Positions 32,253 through 45,495 are shown, counted from the stretch's first letter. The stretch is 64,000 bases of DNA from Hofstenia miamia (GCA_900660155.1 CABFPE010001099.1:60224-124223); one strand, 5' to 3'. Notes: generated by a model from the sequence alone, not told the origin. A program made the numbers and translations.

Positions 32253-32415
32253 CTACAGCCGCCGGGCAACATGGCAGGGATCTTGTGAGTCAAAGATAAT
32301 GCTCATCAACCAACACTTTTCTCTTACCACACCTGCCTCTAACTGCTGGATATGATTAGCAAGCTCACAGCGATGAGTGGCAATTACTTTCCTCACTTGG
32401 CTTTCTATTATTGTG
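32253..32415 (-). pseudogene. GC-richer junction frame preceding the minisatellite (copy 2/3 border)
   Basis: Least A+T-rich non-island stretch of the unit. The minus strand is open from the minisatellite through IESQVRKVIATHRCELANHI to the end at 32253 (…DPCHVARRL). Balanced composition suggests a genuine old exon, or the unique sequence in which the minisatellite arose. The 120-aa ORF that fuses it to the repeat is not credible as a whole. Confidence 0.3.
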
Positions 32416-32764
32416 TGTAATTTTAATAATTTCACTATCACAAACATTAATTTTAGTAATTTTAGTATCACAAACATTAATTTTAATAATTTCAGTATCA
32501 GGAATAATAATTTTAGTAATTTTAGTATCACAAATATTAATTTTAATAATTTCAGTATCACAAACATTAATTTTAATAATTTCAGTATCACAAACAATAA
32601 TTTTAATAATTTCATCAGAAATTTTCGTGTTGGTTATTGAACTCTGTAAAGATTCAAGACGACCCGAAAGCATAAAAATATTATATTATATCATTGGTTA
32701 CCAAGAACAGTGGCAATCTATAGAGATTCACAAACGGTTCTTGTGTCTTAAGAGAAGAGATTAA
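32411..32764 (+). pseudogene. minisatellite-fused ORF with P1 tail (copy 3), 117 aa
   Basis: MCVILIISLSQT-type decapeptide repeats, then SEIFVLVIELCKDS…FLCLKRRD. Frames on both strands are open across the repeat, which weakens it as a gene; only the last ~50 residues have a diverged relative. Confidence 0.25.
32421..32612 (+). repeat. 30-bp minisatellite (copy 3)
   Basis: About six units. The last five have the same variant order as copy 1. Confidence 0.93.
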
Positions 32765-33430
32765 TTGACAGATTTAGATAACCGCGGCGTCTCGCCAGTT
32801 GCCTTAGATACACTAACAATTTTCTATTTGCAGTAAAAATTGTGTTATCGAATTAAATATGAATTTGCCGAACAAAAAGGTAGAAACACTGCAACAAACA
32901 ATGGTAGTCGCGGGTTCGGTATATTCAAATGGGTTGGGTATAATTGCTTAAGATTTTGGGAGGGATTCATACTTTTATTTATTTAACATTTTATTTTTCA
33001 ATGGCTATTATCAATACTTTAAAATGGAGTGGGATCCCATGATAGGGATGCAGCTATAATTATATTTGAGAAGGAATTGCAAAAGAAATTATAAAATTAT
33101 GATTAGTCCATTTAATTTGACTTCGCATGTGAAACCCTAATTATATATATATAAATTCTGCACGTTTCTGAGTCGGCGGACAAGTCTCGTGTAAAATGTT
33201 TTTAAAAAGCTCAGGGAAATATAAAGGTCTTCTAAGTTACTAATTACCATTGCTGCTCTTAGAAGAATTGAAGATGATAGAATGATAGTGGTGCGGATTA
33301 TTATTTTCAATAGAATAAAGAATCTGATGGAGATACAACTAAATTATTTCAACGGGCACTTAAAGCTTTGTTTCGCATCAAGTTTTTCTCGTTCTTTATA
33401 TATAAAATCCACCATAAGAATAAAAGTTTT

Positions 33431-33681
33431 CTATCAATAAACGTTTACAAGCATAGCAATTACTAGCTTGAATTACACACTCCGTTTCATTAACAAAGCT
33501 GTTAATTTGTTTGCAAGCTGACAAATATTCGATAAGTCATTCAATAGTAAAATCGGCACATTTCTCAAAAACAACACTTTCAATAAGCATTATTGCAAAG
33601 AAATCAATACAACTTTACAGTAGCCATTAAGTGAAAGATTTTCAACCAGTTTTTTTAGCATACAAACCAATTCCATTAGGT
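33431..33681 (-). pseudogene. BTB/BACK-like coding relic, block A version (copy 3)
   Basis: Same broken minus-strand peptide as at 981-1231. Confidence 0.28.
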
Positions 33682-33774
33682 AAGAACTAGAAGGATCCCT
33701 ATTACTCCGATTTTGTAATGTACTTATGGCAAACAAGACACATGTAGAGCTTGTGATTTAAAATCAGCTCATAA

Positions 33775-33798
33775 ATATATATATATATGTATAATATA

Positions 33799-33836
<38 letters not shown>
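33775..33836. repeat. (AT)n microsatellite, block A copy 3
   Basis: Same length and interruption as in copies 1 and 4. Confidence 0.95.
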
Positions 33837-33839
<3 letters not shown>

Positions 33840-34268
33840 GCTTTTTGCTATGAAATACCGGCCGAAATTTCTAATCCACTTACCGAGAATTGCACTTTTT
33901 TCCAAAATGGTAGCTAGTATAATGAAACACTTCACTGCAAAATTTCAAGGATTTATGCGTGAAAACGTTGTCATGATGAGGTTTTAAAAAAATTTAAATT
34001 TTCAAAAGGCATGATAGTTAATCAGAGTGTAGAAATAAATATAAAATTTTGGCTACTTTTTACTAAATTCTAGTACAAGCTCTAAGCATTTTATTTAGAT
34101 GTAAAGCAAAATTTCAATCACTATATGTTTCTTAATTATTACTTAAATGTAAAAAGTATTTGAGACAATCTAAATGAGACTACAACGTAAATATAGAAGG
34201 TGATTTCATATTGGCAATCAAACAGAAATTATATTCTAAATTTCATTTTCACATGGCATCAACTACTA

Positions 34269-36985
34269 GATGATTGAATGTAAACTAACACATTTATTTA
34301 AAGCTCAAGCACATAATTACAAGTTATTCAGAGAATAGTAATTTAAGCTAAATGAGCTTCCTTTAAATTCAAGAAGGCTAATTGGAAAATACAATATAGG
34401 ATGTTTTAAATTGAATATTTAGGGATGTGGGAAATTTAATTCAAACCAGGTAATTTTTAAATTATTTTATCTAAATTATAAACTTACATAATTTCTAGAA
34501 ATGAATAGTTATATTGGCAAAATGATAAAAACATTTTCATATTTACATGAAATATCATGTATTAATTCTTGATATGATTAAATGATGAAATCTCAAAATT
34601 AATGAATATTAATATTTTAAAAGATTTGTTTGATATACTCTTGGAAAATAGACATGAAATTAAAAAAAAAGGAAATGGATTTTTAAATAAAAATTACAAT
34701 TTAGATAAACTGTTAGTGTGTTCCAAATCTGAAATTCAAAAAAATGTAATTTTGAAAAATACTTGGTCTAATCTAGTTAGCAGTTACTTTAATTTCTATA
34801 TCAGATTTTGATTTCTAAATTTAACTATTGTATTCTAAATAATTTTATGAACTTCAAAAATTTAGAAAATTTTGATATATTTTATTGATAACTAGCACGG
34901 AGCTATATATTTATTGCAAATTGAAATGTAGATTTTAATTATATTTGAACTTCAAAGAACAGATTTCTAGAATTGTGGTACAAATAAGGTATGATTGCAT
35001 GACATATTCTATACACCTTTTACTTTGATTTTGATAACAGATTTATTATAAAAAATCTATATTGTCATTTTAAATAATTTTTTTATAAATATCAGAATTC
35101 CAAAATTTATTATTTTCATGCAAAATTTCTTATATTTTATATGAAATCTATACTAAATTATATGGATTGAGAATAAAAATTGTAGATTAAAATTTTATTT
35201 GAATTTCAAAGAACAGATTTCTATAGTTAAACTGATGTTAATGAAAATTTATTTAATACTTATAGGAAAATAAAGAAAAAAAATTTATGAGTTGTATAAA
35301 AGTAAAAATTCAAAATTGTTGAAACATTGTAACATTGTGATTTCAAAATTTCAGAAAAGATTGTTGATGCAAATTTTTTGCATTTCAAAATCCAAGAAAA
35401 ATATATTCATCTCAAAATTTTATGATAGATTGCTGAATAAAAGTTTAATCTTATTTCAAAATTCAATATGAATTTAACTATATCTCAAAATTTCAGAATT
35501 ATTTGTTGAAGGCAAACAGATTTTTTCAAATTAAATTTCTGCACATTCAATTTTACTGGTATGCTTTTTAATTAGAGTGTTATCTGCTGGATTAGATCTG
35601 GAAATATTTTTATTCTTAAATTTACTCAATTGAAATGCAATAAATTATGAACTGTTCTTCTAGTATTTGGTGTGAATTTAATAATATTTAAATAGTAGTT
35701 TATTTGAATTTCAGAAACAGATTTCTAGAAAGGTGTGGAAACTAAGGTATGATTACCTGGCCTAATCTAGATAAATGTTTCTTAAAATTCAACATCCATT
35801 TAAATATTTAAAATTCAAGAAAATTATTGGAATATTTATGCCTTAATGATAACACATATCCCTTTAACATTTCACACCAATTTGTGAATATAAATCAGAC
35901 ATTGAAGAAAATTTTGACAAATGAAAAATTGTCATAATTCAATTGTACATGAGATTCAGTGCACAACATTTACCAATAAATACTTTAGATAACCATTTAA
36001 AAATTTCAAAATATGTTTGTAAAATTCCAAAATTCTAATAAGTTGCTTTTGTTTTTACCACACCTTTATACTGTTTTTCATTATCAATGCTTAAAGGATT
36101 TAGCAAAATTTTTGCCATATATACATTATTATTATGATTCATAATAGAGCCTTATTTGCTGTTATTTCATTTATTGAGTGTTAATAATTGATTTTTTGAG
36201 AGCATAGAAACATATCAAAGAATTCACAAATATATTTTCAAATAGAAATATCCACTAATAGAAACAAACAACAATAACAAATGAGAAAAAGTTCAGAAAT
36301 GCTTAACTCAGCTTCCTTGAAAATGTCATATTGATATTTCTGGAAATTTGAATCAAGACATCTCTTTGTTTCTTCTGCCTCTGTGAATGATAATTTCTAA
36401 GAAATTCCCTCTCTTGAACAACCTTCTTGGTAATAAACTTTTTCATATTATCAGTTTTAGTGATATTTATGAAAATTTAGACAATACTTATAGTAAATCA
36501 AAAATAAAAAAAAACTCAATTTATCAAATTTATAAAAGTAAATATTCAAAATTATTGAAACTTTGGAACATTGTGATTTCAAAATTTCAGAAAAGGTTAT
36601 TGATGTAAATTTTTTGCATTTCAAGATCCAAGAAAAATATATTCATCTTAAAATTTTATGATAGTTTGCTGAATAAAAGTATAATCATATTTCAAAATTC
36701 AAGATGAATTTAACTATATCTCAAAATTTCAGAATAATTTGTTAAAGGCAAACAGATTTTTTAAAATTAAGTACGAAATTTCTGCACATTCAAACTTACT
36801 GGCTTGACTTTATAATCAGAGTGTTTTCTGAGGTATTAGATCTTGAATAATTTTGGTTCTTAAATTTACACAATTGAAATGCAATAAAATTGGAACTGTT
36901 CTTCTAGTATTTGGTGAAATTTAATAATATTTAAATAAAAGTTTATTTGAAATTCAGGAAAAGATTTCTAAAAGGTGTGTGGAAA
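34269..36985 (+). repeat. A+T-rich repeat field (copy 3)
   Basis: Counterpart of 1819-4560. The MNINILKDLFDILLENRHEI peptide at 34602 stays open here for 69 codons (34602-34811), because AATTAAAAAAAAAGG replaces AATTATAAAAAATGG and one T is added. LKDLFDILLENR resembles the P4 segment EKLLDILQENR. A 73-aa ORF at 36387-36608 is repeat-derived. No credible gene otherwise. Confidence 0.75.
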
Positions 36986-37731
36986 CAAAACTTTACACAA
37001 ATGTAACTTTTAAAATTCTGTAGTTTATAAGTAATAATGAAATTTTGAATTTACAAAACAAAATCTGATATTAAAATTAAAGTAAGAGGTATCTAGATTA
37101 GGGCAGGTAAGCATATCTTAGTTTCCACACCTTTCTAGAAATCTGATCTTTGAAATTCAAATTAAATTGCAATCTACAATTTTTATGACCAATCTATATA
37201 ATTCATGACTAATTTTCAATAAAATATATCAAAATTTTACATGAAAATAATGAACCCTTATTATTCTGAAGATTAAAAGATTTATTTTGAAATGCAATTG
37301 TTAAATTTATAAAACAAAATCTGTTATTGAATTCAAAGTAACTGGTATCTAGATTAGGCAAGGTAAGCACACCTTAGTTTCCACACCTTTCTAGACATAT
37401 GCTCTTTGAAATTCAAATAAAATTTCAATCTACAATTATTATGACAAATCTATTTATTTCAGGACTGATTTCTATTAACATATGTCAAAATTTTACATGA
37501 AAATAATTAACTTTTAATATTCAGAAGTTCAAAAGAAATATTTTGAAATGAATTCATAAAACAAAATCTGTTTTTAAAATCCAAGTAACAGGTATCTAGA
37601 TTAAGCTAGGTAAGCATACCTTAGTTTTACCTCCTTTCTAGAAATCTGAATCTTGTAATTCAAATAAATTTATAACCTACAATTTTTATCCGCTAACTCC
37701 ATATATCAGTACTGATTTTTAATTCAAAATA
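36986..37731 (-). repeat. ~250-bp satellite array, minus orientation (copy 3)
   Basis: Same orientation and spacing as copy 1. Beyond its right end (37732-37790) lies CAGACATGATAGCTAACAATAGGCAGGCATACCTAAG; GGCAGGCATACCTAAG is the reverse complement of the left end of the copy 2 array, a scar of the same rearrangement. Confidence 0.85.
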
Positions 37732-37811
37732 TCAGACATGATAGCTAACAATAGGCAGGCATACCTAAGTTCATAAAGGGGGTTTTGTGTTCCAAAGGAA
37801 GAGATCGTTAA

Positions 37812-37943
37812 GTTGAAGATTTAGATAAATGCGGCGTCTTCTCAGTTGCCTTGGATAAACTTACAGAGAATAGAAACAATGTTATCTATGCATTAAGAGC
37901 TGTGTTCGTAAATTTAATATGTATTAGTACAAGGAAATGGTAG
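37812..37943 (+). pseudogene. coding relic P2, second half only (copy 3)
   Basis: VEDLDKCGVFSVALDKLTEN…VFVNLI is retained. The first half (NSGNLWRF…) is replaced by the satellite scar upstream. Confidence 0.33.
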
Positions 37944-39421
37944 AAACACGTGGATCGGGTAGAAGCGCTTAAGACTTAGTTATTGGGAGTGTTTGTTAAT
38001 ACTTTTAATAATCAATTTCCCAGCTTAATGTGAGTTTTGTTCTATTCTGGTACAGTATGCTTGTGCATATTAATGTATGCCTTTATAAAATTCAAAAGTT
38101 TCTAAACAGTACTTAGATTTAGGATATGTCAAGCATCCCTTAGCATCCCCTTGGCTATATATGTATGCAATAATGCACACGAATAAAGTGCTTGAAGTGT
38201 CGACTTGTCATAGTTAATTACATTCAATTACTACAGTTTCACATCAATGAATAACACAATTGGTCTCATTTCAATTGCACACTGATAAAATATTTTGAGC
38301 ACACTATATATACATTAAATCTAGATAGAAATAACTTATCACTTGCATAATACATCTCATAGATTGAAGCTAACTAAAGAGTACTATAATGAAATCTTTG
38401 TGAATACGCCAAATTAAATCTAAAATTAAATCCTTAATTAATAAAATGGTTATATTCTTTATGTTTGGGAAACTAGTCTTGAATCCTTATGGAATTTAAT
38501 CACCTACACGTATTTTTCTGATGAAATAAATAATTGATCTCATAGATTGAAGCTATAAAAATATTGCAAAACAGAAATGTCAATTAAAATGCTTTTTTCA
38601 ATGTTGGGTTTTTCCTTTTCAATATTTTTTAAAAAATGTCATATTTCATCATAATGTTAATATGTTCATCAAAAACTTTTTTGAGTTTATATCATAAGAA
38701 TTATGGGATATAATGAAAATATTGTAAATTACTCCTACAATTTCAATTAAAATCTGAAATATGGTCACAGTTTAAAAGGTTCATATTAGGCAGTGGAGGT
38801 GAATACCCAGAATTTTCTGATAAAGCGAGTAATTGTAATTTTGAATATGTTGTGAAAATAGATTCTAAAAAGACATTTTACAATGCAACCTCTTAAAATT
38901 TTCCAAAATAATTTTGCCCTAGCGAATCTCCTGACGGAGCATTCCAACACATATCTCATTCCCTATGTACGAGAGATAATTGTGAGATAATTATGAAATT
39001 AAAATTTCAAATTTTAAATTTAAGAAAGAAAACTTGAAAAAATCTATCTTTGTGACGTAAAATAATTTTACCGCAAGAGGGCTACAAAATGTTGACCAAA
39101 ATTTCTTCATATGTGCATATTACATTTAGAGCGAGAATCGTAAATGTCATTAAAAAATGATTAGAAACAGATACAATTTTTAAAAACCTGAATCTTAATA
39201 ATACAAAAAATATATTTCAAGATTAAACGCAAAAAGGATATATTCCCCAAAAATAATATGACAGTTTGTTAGACTTAAATCTCTAGTAGAAGTATTTTCT
39301 TAATATTTGAAGATAAAAATTTTTTACAAATAGTTTTGGAAATCGTTGATGCAAGCGATTTCAAATATAGTGCACTATTTTATTAGATTAGTGCTCAAAG
39401 AGTTGTCACAAGGCAGAATAA
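37944..39421. other. A+T-rich stretch without recognised gene (copy 3)
   Basis: Keeps the ~200-bp segment that copy 2 lost. Near 38535 TGATCTCATAGATTGAAGCT is a local variant that repeats a phrase from ~38355 and replaces GATCCGGGTGCTTAAAAC of copies 1 and 4. Confidence 0.5.
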
Positions 39422-39934
39422 TTTTTGTGTGAAAAGATCTGTCAGATGAAATATATTGTAGTGGAAACGAGGGAATTATTAAAGTTGTGTAACAACTACA
39501 ACATTGAAGAGTAAGTGTCTAGAACTGATGTTAATAGGAAGGATATTCCTAATACAGAAGGATCCAAATGATCTTAGAAAACAAATTCAAGCTTACAAAA
39601 TGTCTGCAAAAATTAAGCCATTACATTTGGTGGTGTCAAGAAGGCTGACAAGTTACTTAGAGAAGAGCAGATTGATGTCAGAGATGGTGGAGAATTCCAT
39701 TGGAGGGAAATAAACTTTACAATGGGATAGGTATACGCCACGAAAGCCTATAATATAGTATCACATAGATGGATACTAGAAACAGTAGCAGGTAATAAAG
39801 CTTCACAAAGAGGTCTTCGGTTCCAAAGGAAAAAATTGTTAAGTGACATATTTAGATTAAATGTACACTTTTCAGTTGTTATGTTTGCAAAGCATAGAAC
39901 CAATTTTCTCTGTGTAGTTATAATTTCTTCTTAA
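39422..39934 (+). pseudogene. coding relic P3 (copy 2 type, in copy 3)
   Basis: Same stops and same final 67-codon stretch as copy 2, with one residue changed (K for R in RKRLL). Confidence 0.35.
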
Positions 39935-40809
39935 ATTAAAAAATACATTAGTCCAAAAAAGAAGTAGAAACATGGTAATCCACAACGATGTACGTGGGTT
40001 GCTCATACATGGTTGAGTTTGGGTCTGCTGAGTACAGTTTTTTAGAACTTAGTTTGTAAGGGTATATTTAGGTAGATATTTTAAAAATGCTAATAAATTT
40101 GAATAAATGATTTTACAATACCTTCCTCATAGGCGATCACCAACATCATAGTATGGCGCGGGGTCTCGTGATTGGAATGCAACTTTAATTCACTTTATAA
40201 CATTCAAAATTGTATTTTAAAAAGAATTAGAAATGAAACAACATGCTTTGAAGTGATTTTTTAGGCTCGAGTTGAGTTATAATTATAATTAATTAGGCCA
40301 GCATGTTACAAGAAAGGCATGGAAATTAATAACAAGAACATGAATGGAAAATTTAATGAGACTCGTTATTGAAAAGGGTCATTTTGTCACCATAATAGAA
40401 AAAATTTGAATAGTTTCATTGGAATATAACTAATCAATATCTAAAGATACAGAAACTTTTTCATTTTTGAAAATGCTCAATCTAATCAGAAATGTTTTTG
40501 ATCTACACTAATTTTGTTGGTAGACTTCTTCGATTCATCTCAAGGGGTTTCAACTGACCAAAAACTCTTTGCTTTTCTTTTCTGTAATTTAAAGTTACGT
40601 TCGCAAGGAATTTTTTGAACAGAAATGCTCATCCAACAGAAATGTTCGAAGTAGTATATTTCTGTAACAATGTTTTTAAGTTTGAGTGATATTATGTGAT
40701 AATGAATTGTGGTAAGTCTTCCCAAAAACTGATTGAGAACAAAATTGATTTACTAAAATACTGATTGTTGCCTATACAAAATAGTAGTCGAAATAATTTT
40801 TAGCTTTTT
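39935..40809. other. stretch without recognised gene before 137-aa ORF (copy 3)
   Basis: Like copies 1 and 2; no coding signal. Confidence 0.5.
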
Positions 40810-41223
40810 GTGTCCTTTACATTACTAAATTCTGATATTAAATTTACTAATTCGTATTCACTCAAATTTTCATACAAATATTTTCAATTTTTATGTGCAA
40901 AACCTATTTTTAATTTAATCATTTTATTTTCATTTTTATATCATTTTTTCTATCATTCGTTGCTTAAAAATTACAACACTTTGGAGGATTTAACTATTTT
41001 GTTTCCAAATATGTATATTTTTGTTATATTTATTTTTCAAATTATTTTACATAAGCAAAGAACCAGAAGCAAAACCTTATTCATTGGCAAATATGTACAT
41101 ATAGGAATATTATTTCTTATCAGAATCAGTACAGTGCAAAAAAATATTTTGGGTGTTAAATTTATGTTGATAAAATTTGTGTTTTATTATTTCGTCTGTG
41201 TTTTACTCAGTATATTAAATTGA
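40810..41223 (+). CDS. hypothetical 137-aa hydrophobic ORF (copy 3)
   Basis: Protein identical to copy 2. See the copy 1 entry for why it is doubtful. Confidence 0.2.
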   Translation: MSFTLLNSDIKFTNSYSLKFSYKYFQFLCAKPIFNLIILFSFLYHFFYHSLLKNYNTLEDLTILFPNMYIFVIFIFQIILHKQRTRSKTLFIGKYVHIGILFLIRISTVQKNILGVKFMLIKFVFYYFVCVLLSILN

Positions 41224-41411
41224 AACATTGAGATGGCACAGCCACCCAAATAAGAATATTGGGGTAGCAATTGCCATTCCACTTCCGGCGCTACTGTTAA
41301 TACATCTGCATTCTATTCATTTAGTTACCAATCTTTGGAATTAAAAAAATTGACCGCTTTTCTCTGATAATTTTTAAATTAATTAATGGAAAATTAAAAC
41401 CTAAATATAAA

Positions 41412-41439
41412 TGTTCAAGAATTTTTCAGTTCTTGAACA
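41412..41439. other. perfect 10-bp inverted repeat (copy 3)
   Basis: TGTTCAAGAA / TTCTTGAACA, unchanged. Confidence 0.6.
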
Positions 41440-41890
41440 ATTATTGAATATCCAATATTTTACTTAATAAAAATTGCGTAGACAGTGATGATGTTTGCAA
41501 GTGTTTGAGATGAACTTTGTTTGTTCAGAAATTATTATTCTCACTTATGTAGTCAAACTAAACAATTGAGAAATTATTAAAAGCAATTGTGCTAAACATT
41601 TTTATATTAAAATTATAGATAGGAATTTACAGGAATGCAAAATATATTGTTTCTGGGAAAACTAATTATAAAAATAACATTCAACAATTATATATTTTCC
41701 ACATTAAAATACATTTATTTCTAATATCAAATAATTTACGTGACACTTGTATTAATACAATTCGATTTTGGGTAAAACATTATGCATGTTTTGGAAAATA
41801 ATAACCTAAATTACTGGAATTATTGATAAGCACTGGTTATGCAATATCTGGACGCATATTTCTGTATGAGTGATTGTGTTCAATAAAAGA

Positions 41891-42177
41891 ACCTGTACCT
41901 AACCCGACGCTATTGATTACCTCACTCGACTCGGCCCAACCCGAATATTGATTCACTATAACCCGATCTAATCTCATTCGATGAAAAACATAATAATCAA
42001 CTTAAAAATGTACATGAATTGTAAATAAATACAAAATATTGCATTTTATCCAGATTATCATCCTCGAAAAATACCTGAGAGTAGCTCATCTGACCCGACC
42101 CAAACCAAATTCAAATTGTTGTACCCGACCCGACCCAATGTCCGAAGTCAGGTCGGATAAAGTTGGGTTCCTGACAG
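41891..42177. repeat. GC-richer CCCGACCC island (copy 3)
   Basis: Left half as in copies 1 and 4 (CCTAACCCGACGC). CACTATAACCCGATC has two bases more than copies 1 and 4, shared with copy 2. Confidence 0.55.
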
Positions 42178-42556
42178 CTATTTCTATCCTCTATTTCATA
42201 GTTAGACCAACCTTTACATTATAGACAAGTCCTGTAAAAATGGACGCACTGGCTATCAGAATGCAAAAAAAGACTAAAGCAGAACAAAAATAAACTTATT
42301 AATTAGTATTTTTATAATTTCGCTTTGTTTAAATTCAAAATTTAGCTTAAATCTAGTTGTATTAATTTAACATTAATAACTAGTCAGTAATTAGATTGTG
42401 GTAATACTTCAATCTTTTAAGTTCTAACTTTAAATTAGCAGTTAAAGTTGATGTATTAAGTTTAGGTGAAAACCAATTGCTATATTAAAAATAAAATTTA
42501 TCTTTTAAAGTTAGAAAAGATAAAACGGATTAACTTCGGAATTTACCTGTTAAATT
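42178..42556. other. spacer lacking the (AT)n tract (copy 3)
   Basis: GATTGTGGTAATACTTCAATC and following bases stand where copies 1 and 4 have an (AT)n run. This is probably the pre-expansion state, since CTTCAATA also survives in copy 2. 42246-42300 (GGCTATCAGAATGC…) is private to this copy. Confidence 0.6.
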
Positions 42557-43023
42557 GAAAAAACAGCAAAATCTACTGGTTTGTCCCAACAACTAAGCGA
42601 CCTACATTTATCCCCGAAAATAATCACGACACAATCAACTAAAATCAAATCCAATCCACCTTTCTCGTCAAGCAATCAAAGTTTCAGTCCTATATGTAGC
42701 ATTTACATGCAAGTTGTATCCCTCACTACTTGTGGTATGATCCGCTCACACAAAAAAGAAGGTCTAACGTGTTATGGTTCGGGAATATTTCCATGATGTC
42801 AATCAAATTAATGTCTCTACCTACTCTTGAGGATATTCGATCAACAAGGAAATCCTTAAGTTCAGCTGTTATTTGCTATCACAATCCATCCCACAATTCA
42901 AGCTTTGCAAGAGAGATTCCCTTTTTTAACTTTCAACGTGTGTTTCTTGATGATGGCAAATTTATTGCATTTCAAAATCCAAGAAAAATATGTTCACCTC
43001 AACATTTTATGATAGATTGTTGA
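42557..43023 (+). pseudogene. F block (copy 3)
   Basis: The KR-rich start is missing; the frame begins in AAACAGCAAAATCTACTGG and includes the ORFs 42581-42796 and 42730-43023. It joins the upstream spacer at AAATTGAAAAAA. Confidence 0.3.
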
Positions 43024-44470
43024 ATTAAAGTTTAATCTTATTTCAAAATTCAATATGAATTTAACTATATCTCAAAATTTCAGAATTATTTGTTGAAGGC
43101 AAACAGATTTTTTCAAATTAAATTTCTGCACATTCAATTTTACTGGTATGCTTTTTAATTAGAGTGTTATCTGCTGGATTAGATCTGGAAAAATTTTTAT
43201 TCTTAAATTTACTCAATTGAAATGCAATAAATTTGGAACTGTTCTTCTAGTATTTGGTGTGAATTTAATAATATTTAAATAGTAGTGTATTTGAATTTCA
43301 GAAACAGATTTCTAGAAAGGTGTGGAAACTAAGGTATGATTACCTGGCCTAATCTAGATAAATGTTTCTTAAAATTCAACATCCATATAAATATTTAAAA
43401 TTGATGAAATATATTGAAATAATTTTGAATTAATATTAACTCAAATCCCTTTAACATTTCACACCAATTTGTGAATATAAATCAGACATTGAAGAAAATA
43501 TTGACAAATGAAAAATTGTCATAATTCAATTGTACATGAGATTCAGTGCACAAAATTTACCAATAAATACTTTAGATAACCAATTAAAAATTTCAAAATA
43601 TGTTTGCAAAATTCCAAAATTCTAATAAGTGGCTTTTGTTTTTACCACATCTTTATGCTGTTTTTCTTTATCAATGCTTAAAGGATTTAGCAAAATTTTT
43701 GCCATATATACATTATTATTATGATTCATAATAGAGCCTTATTTGCTGTTATTTCATTTATTGAGTGTTAATAATTGCTTTTTTGAGAGCATAGAAACAT
43801 ATCAAAGAATTCACAAATATATTTTCAAATAGAAATATCCACTAATAGAAACAAACAACAATAACAAATGAGAAAAAGTTCAGAAATGCTTAACTCAGTT
43901 TCCTTGAAAATGTCATATTGATATTTCTGGAAATTTGAATCAAGCCATCTCTTTGTTTCTTCTGCCTCTGTGAATGATAATTTCTAAGAAATTCCCTCTC
44001 TTGAACAACCTTCTTGGTAATAAACTTTTTCATATTATCAGTTTTAGTGATATTTATGAAAATTTAGACAATACTTATAGTAAATCAAAAATAAAAAAAA
44101 ACTCAATTTATCAAATTTATAAAAGTAAATATTCAAAATTATTGAAACTTTGGAACATTGTGATTTCAAAATTTCAGAAAAGGTTATTGATGCAAATTTT
44201 TTGCATTTCAATATCCAAGAAAAATATATTCATCTTAAAATTTTATGATAGTTTGCTGAATAAAAGTATAATCATATTTCAAAATTCAAGATGAATTTAA
44301 CTATATCTCAAAATTTCAGAATAATTTGTTAAAGGCAAACAGATTTTTTAAAATTAAGTAGGAAATTTCTGCACATTCAATTTTACTGGTCTGACTTTAT
44401 AATCAGATTGTTTTCTGTTGTATTAGATCTGGAATAATTTTGATTCGTAAATATACTCAATTGAAATGCA
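43024..44470 (+). repeat. second repeat field B' (copy 3)
   Basis: Direct repeat, ~1.3 kb, of 35440-36770 in the same macro-copy: the 73-aa frame at 36387 recurs at 43974 (7,587 bp away) and reads through to 106 codons because TGTAAATT is TGCAAATT here. It shows the full form of what copies 1 and 4 begin after their F blocks. Confidence 0.85.
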
Positions 44471-45495
44471 ATTACTTCCAACCTGTTGCAAACTTCCTCT
44501 GCTTTAATCATTACATACAAAATTTAGTTTAGTAAAATTAAATCGAACATGATTGGTTTTGGAACGCCCATTAAGTAAATCGAGCTTTCATTTTGAACAC
44601 AGTACATGTTACACATGTTAGTGATAGAATTGCTAAAATAATAATAGGGGTGGCAATAAAGGAAGAGGTTCTAATAATGTTAGATTATTTTAGAGGTTGA
44701 TGCAGTTAGTAGCAGTAAACCAGACAAGCTCATACTGTGTGATTTACACAACACGCAGCCCTGGTTGAACGTATTTATGAGATGCTAGAGGAAAACTGTG
44801 GAACACAGTCAACGAGAAACATAGTTTCTTAGCCAGCCTTAATAATGGCTGTATAGGGTTAGGTGAAAAATGGTTTGTCTTAATAATAACACTTACCCTT
44901 TTAAAGTTTGCACCAACTTCTGAATATATATATATGCCATTGAAGGAAATATTGACAAATAAAAAGTTACATAATTTCTAATAAGTTGCTTTTGTTTTTC
45001 TACACTTTTATATTATTTGGCTTTCTAATTCTTAAAAGAAGCTTCAATACATTTAGCTAAATTTATGCCATAAATAAAACATTATAATTCATAATATAGC
45101 CCTATTTGTTAAAATTTCATTTATGGAGTGTTAATAATTTTTGGGAATCGCATCTGTTTTAATGAATTTAATTCCTTAAAATTTAGTTCGAGCGAAAATG
45201 TTATTTATTAATTTCTAAGAAGAGAGAGACATATACCAAAATGATATAATTCTATGATATTTCAAAAGGTGGTGGTTTGAAGCAAAGCTTTATATCTTAA
45301 GCATTAATGTTAATGAAAATTAATATATCGATTGGAAGGAATTAACAAATGAACTGTGATTTATGAATCCATGAAAACTTTTATTTGTTGTGTTGATGAA
45401 AGGGCGTTTGTTGCAGAATAGAACCTTTTTGAATCAAATCTATTTGGTATATTTGCAAATTATGTATATTAGCGTAATTTACAATATAATAGAAA

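Larger units (their letters stand above)
11945..32420 (+). repeat. 20.5-kb tandem array, copy 2
   Basis: From the gap to the start of the next minisatellite. The distance between equivalent anchors (CATCAGAAATTTTCGTG at 12157 and 32613) is 20,456 bp. It is the most rearranged copy: private segments at 13813-14389, 14830-15075 and 23691-23965, a plus-oriented satellite array, an additional F block, and a ~200-bp deletion near 18165. Confidence 0.92.
23966..32420 (+). repeat. 8.4-kb right half of the macro-repeat (copy 2)
   Basis: Matches 44471-52913 at offsets of 20505 to 20493, with two clusters of difference (27055-27185 and 27750-28290). 24380-24640 is another diverged relative of the repeat field (CACCAACTTCTGAATA…). 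Between the features listed separately the sequence is A+T-rich without recognised genes. Confidence 0.9.
32613..34268 (+). repeat. conserved 1,656-bp block A (copy 3)
   Basis: I see no difference from copies 1 and 4 in the parts compared. The first difference to copies 1 and 4 comes just outside it (GATGATTG for GATGGTTG at 34269). Confidence 0.92.
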
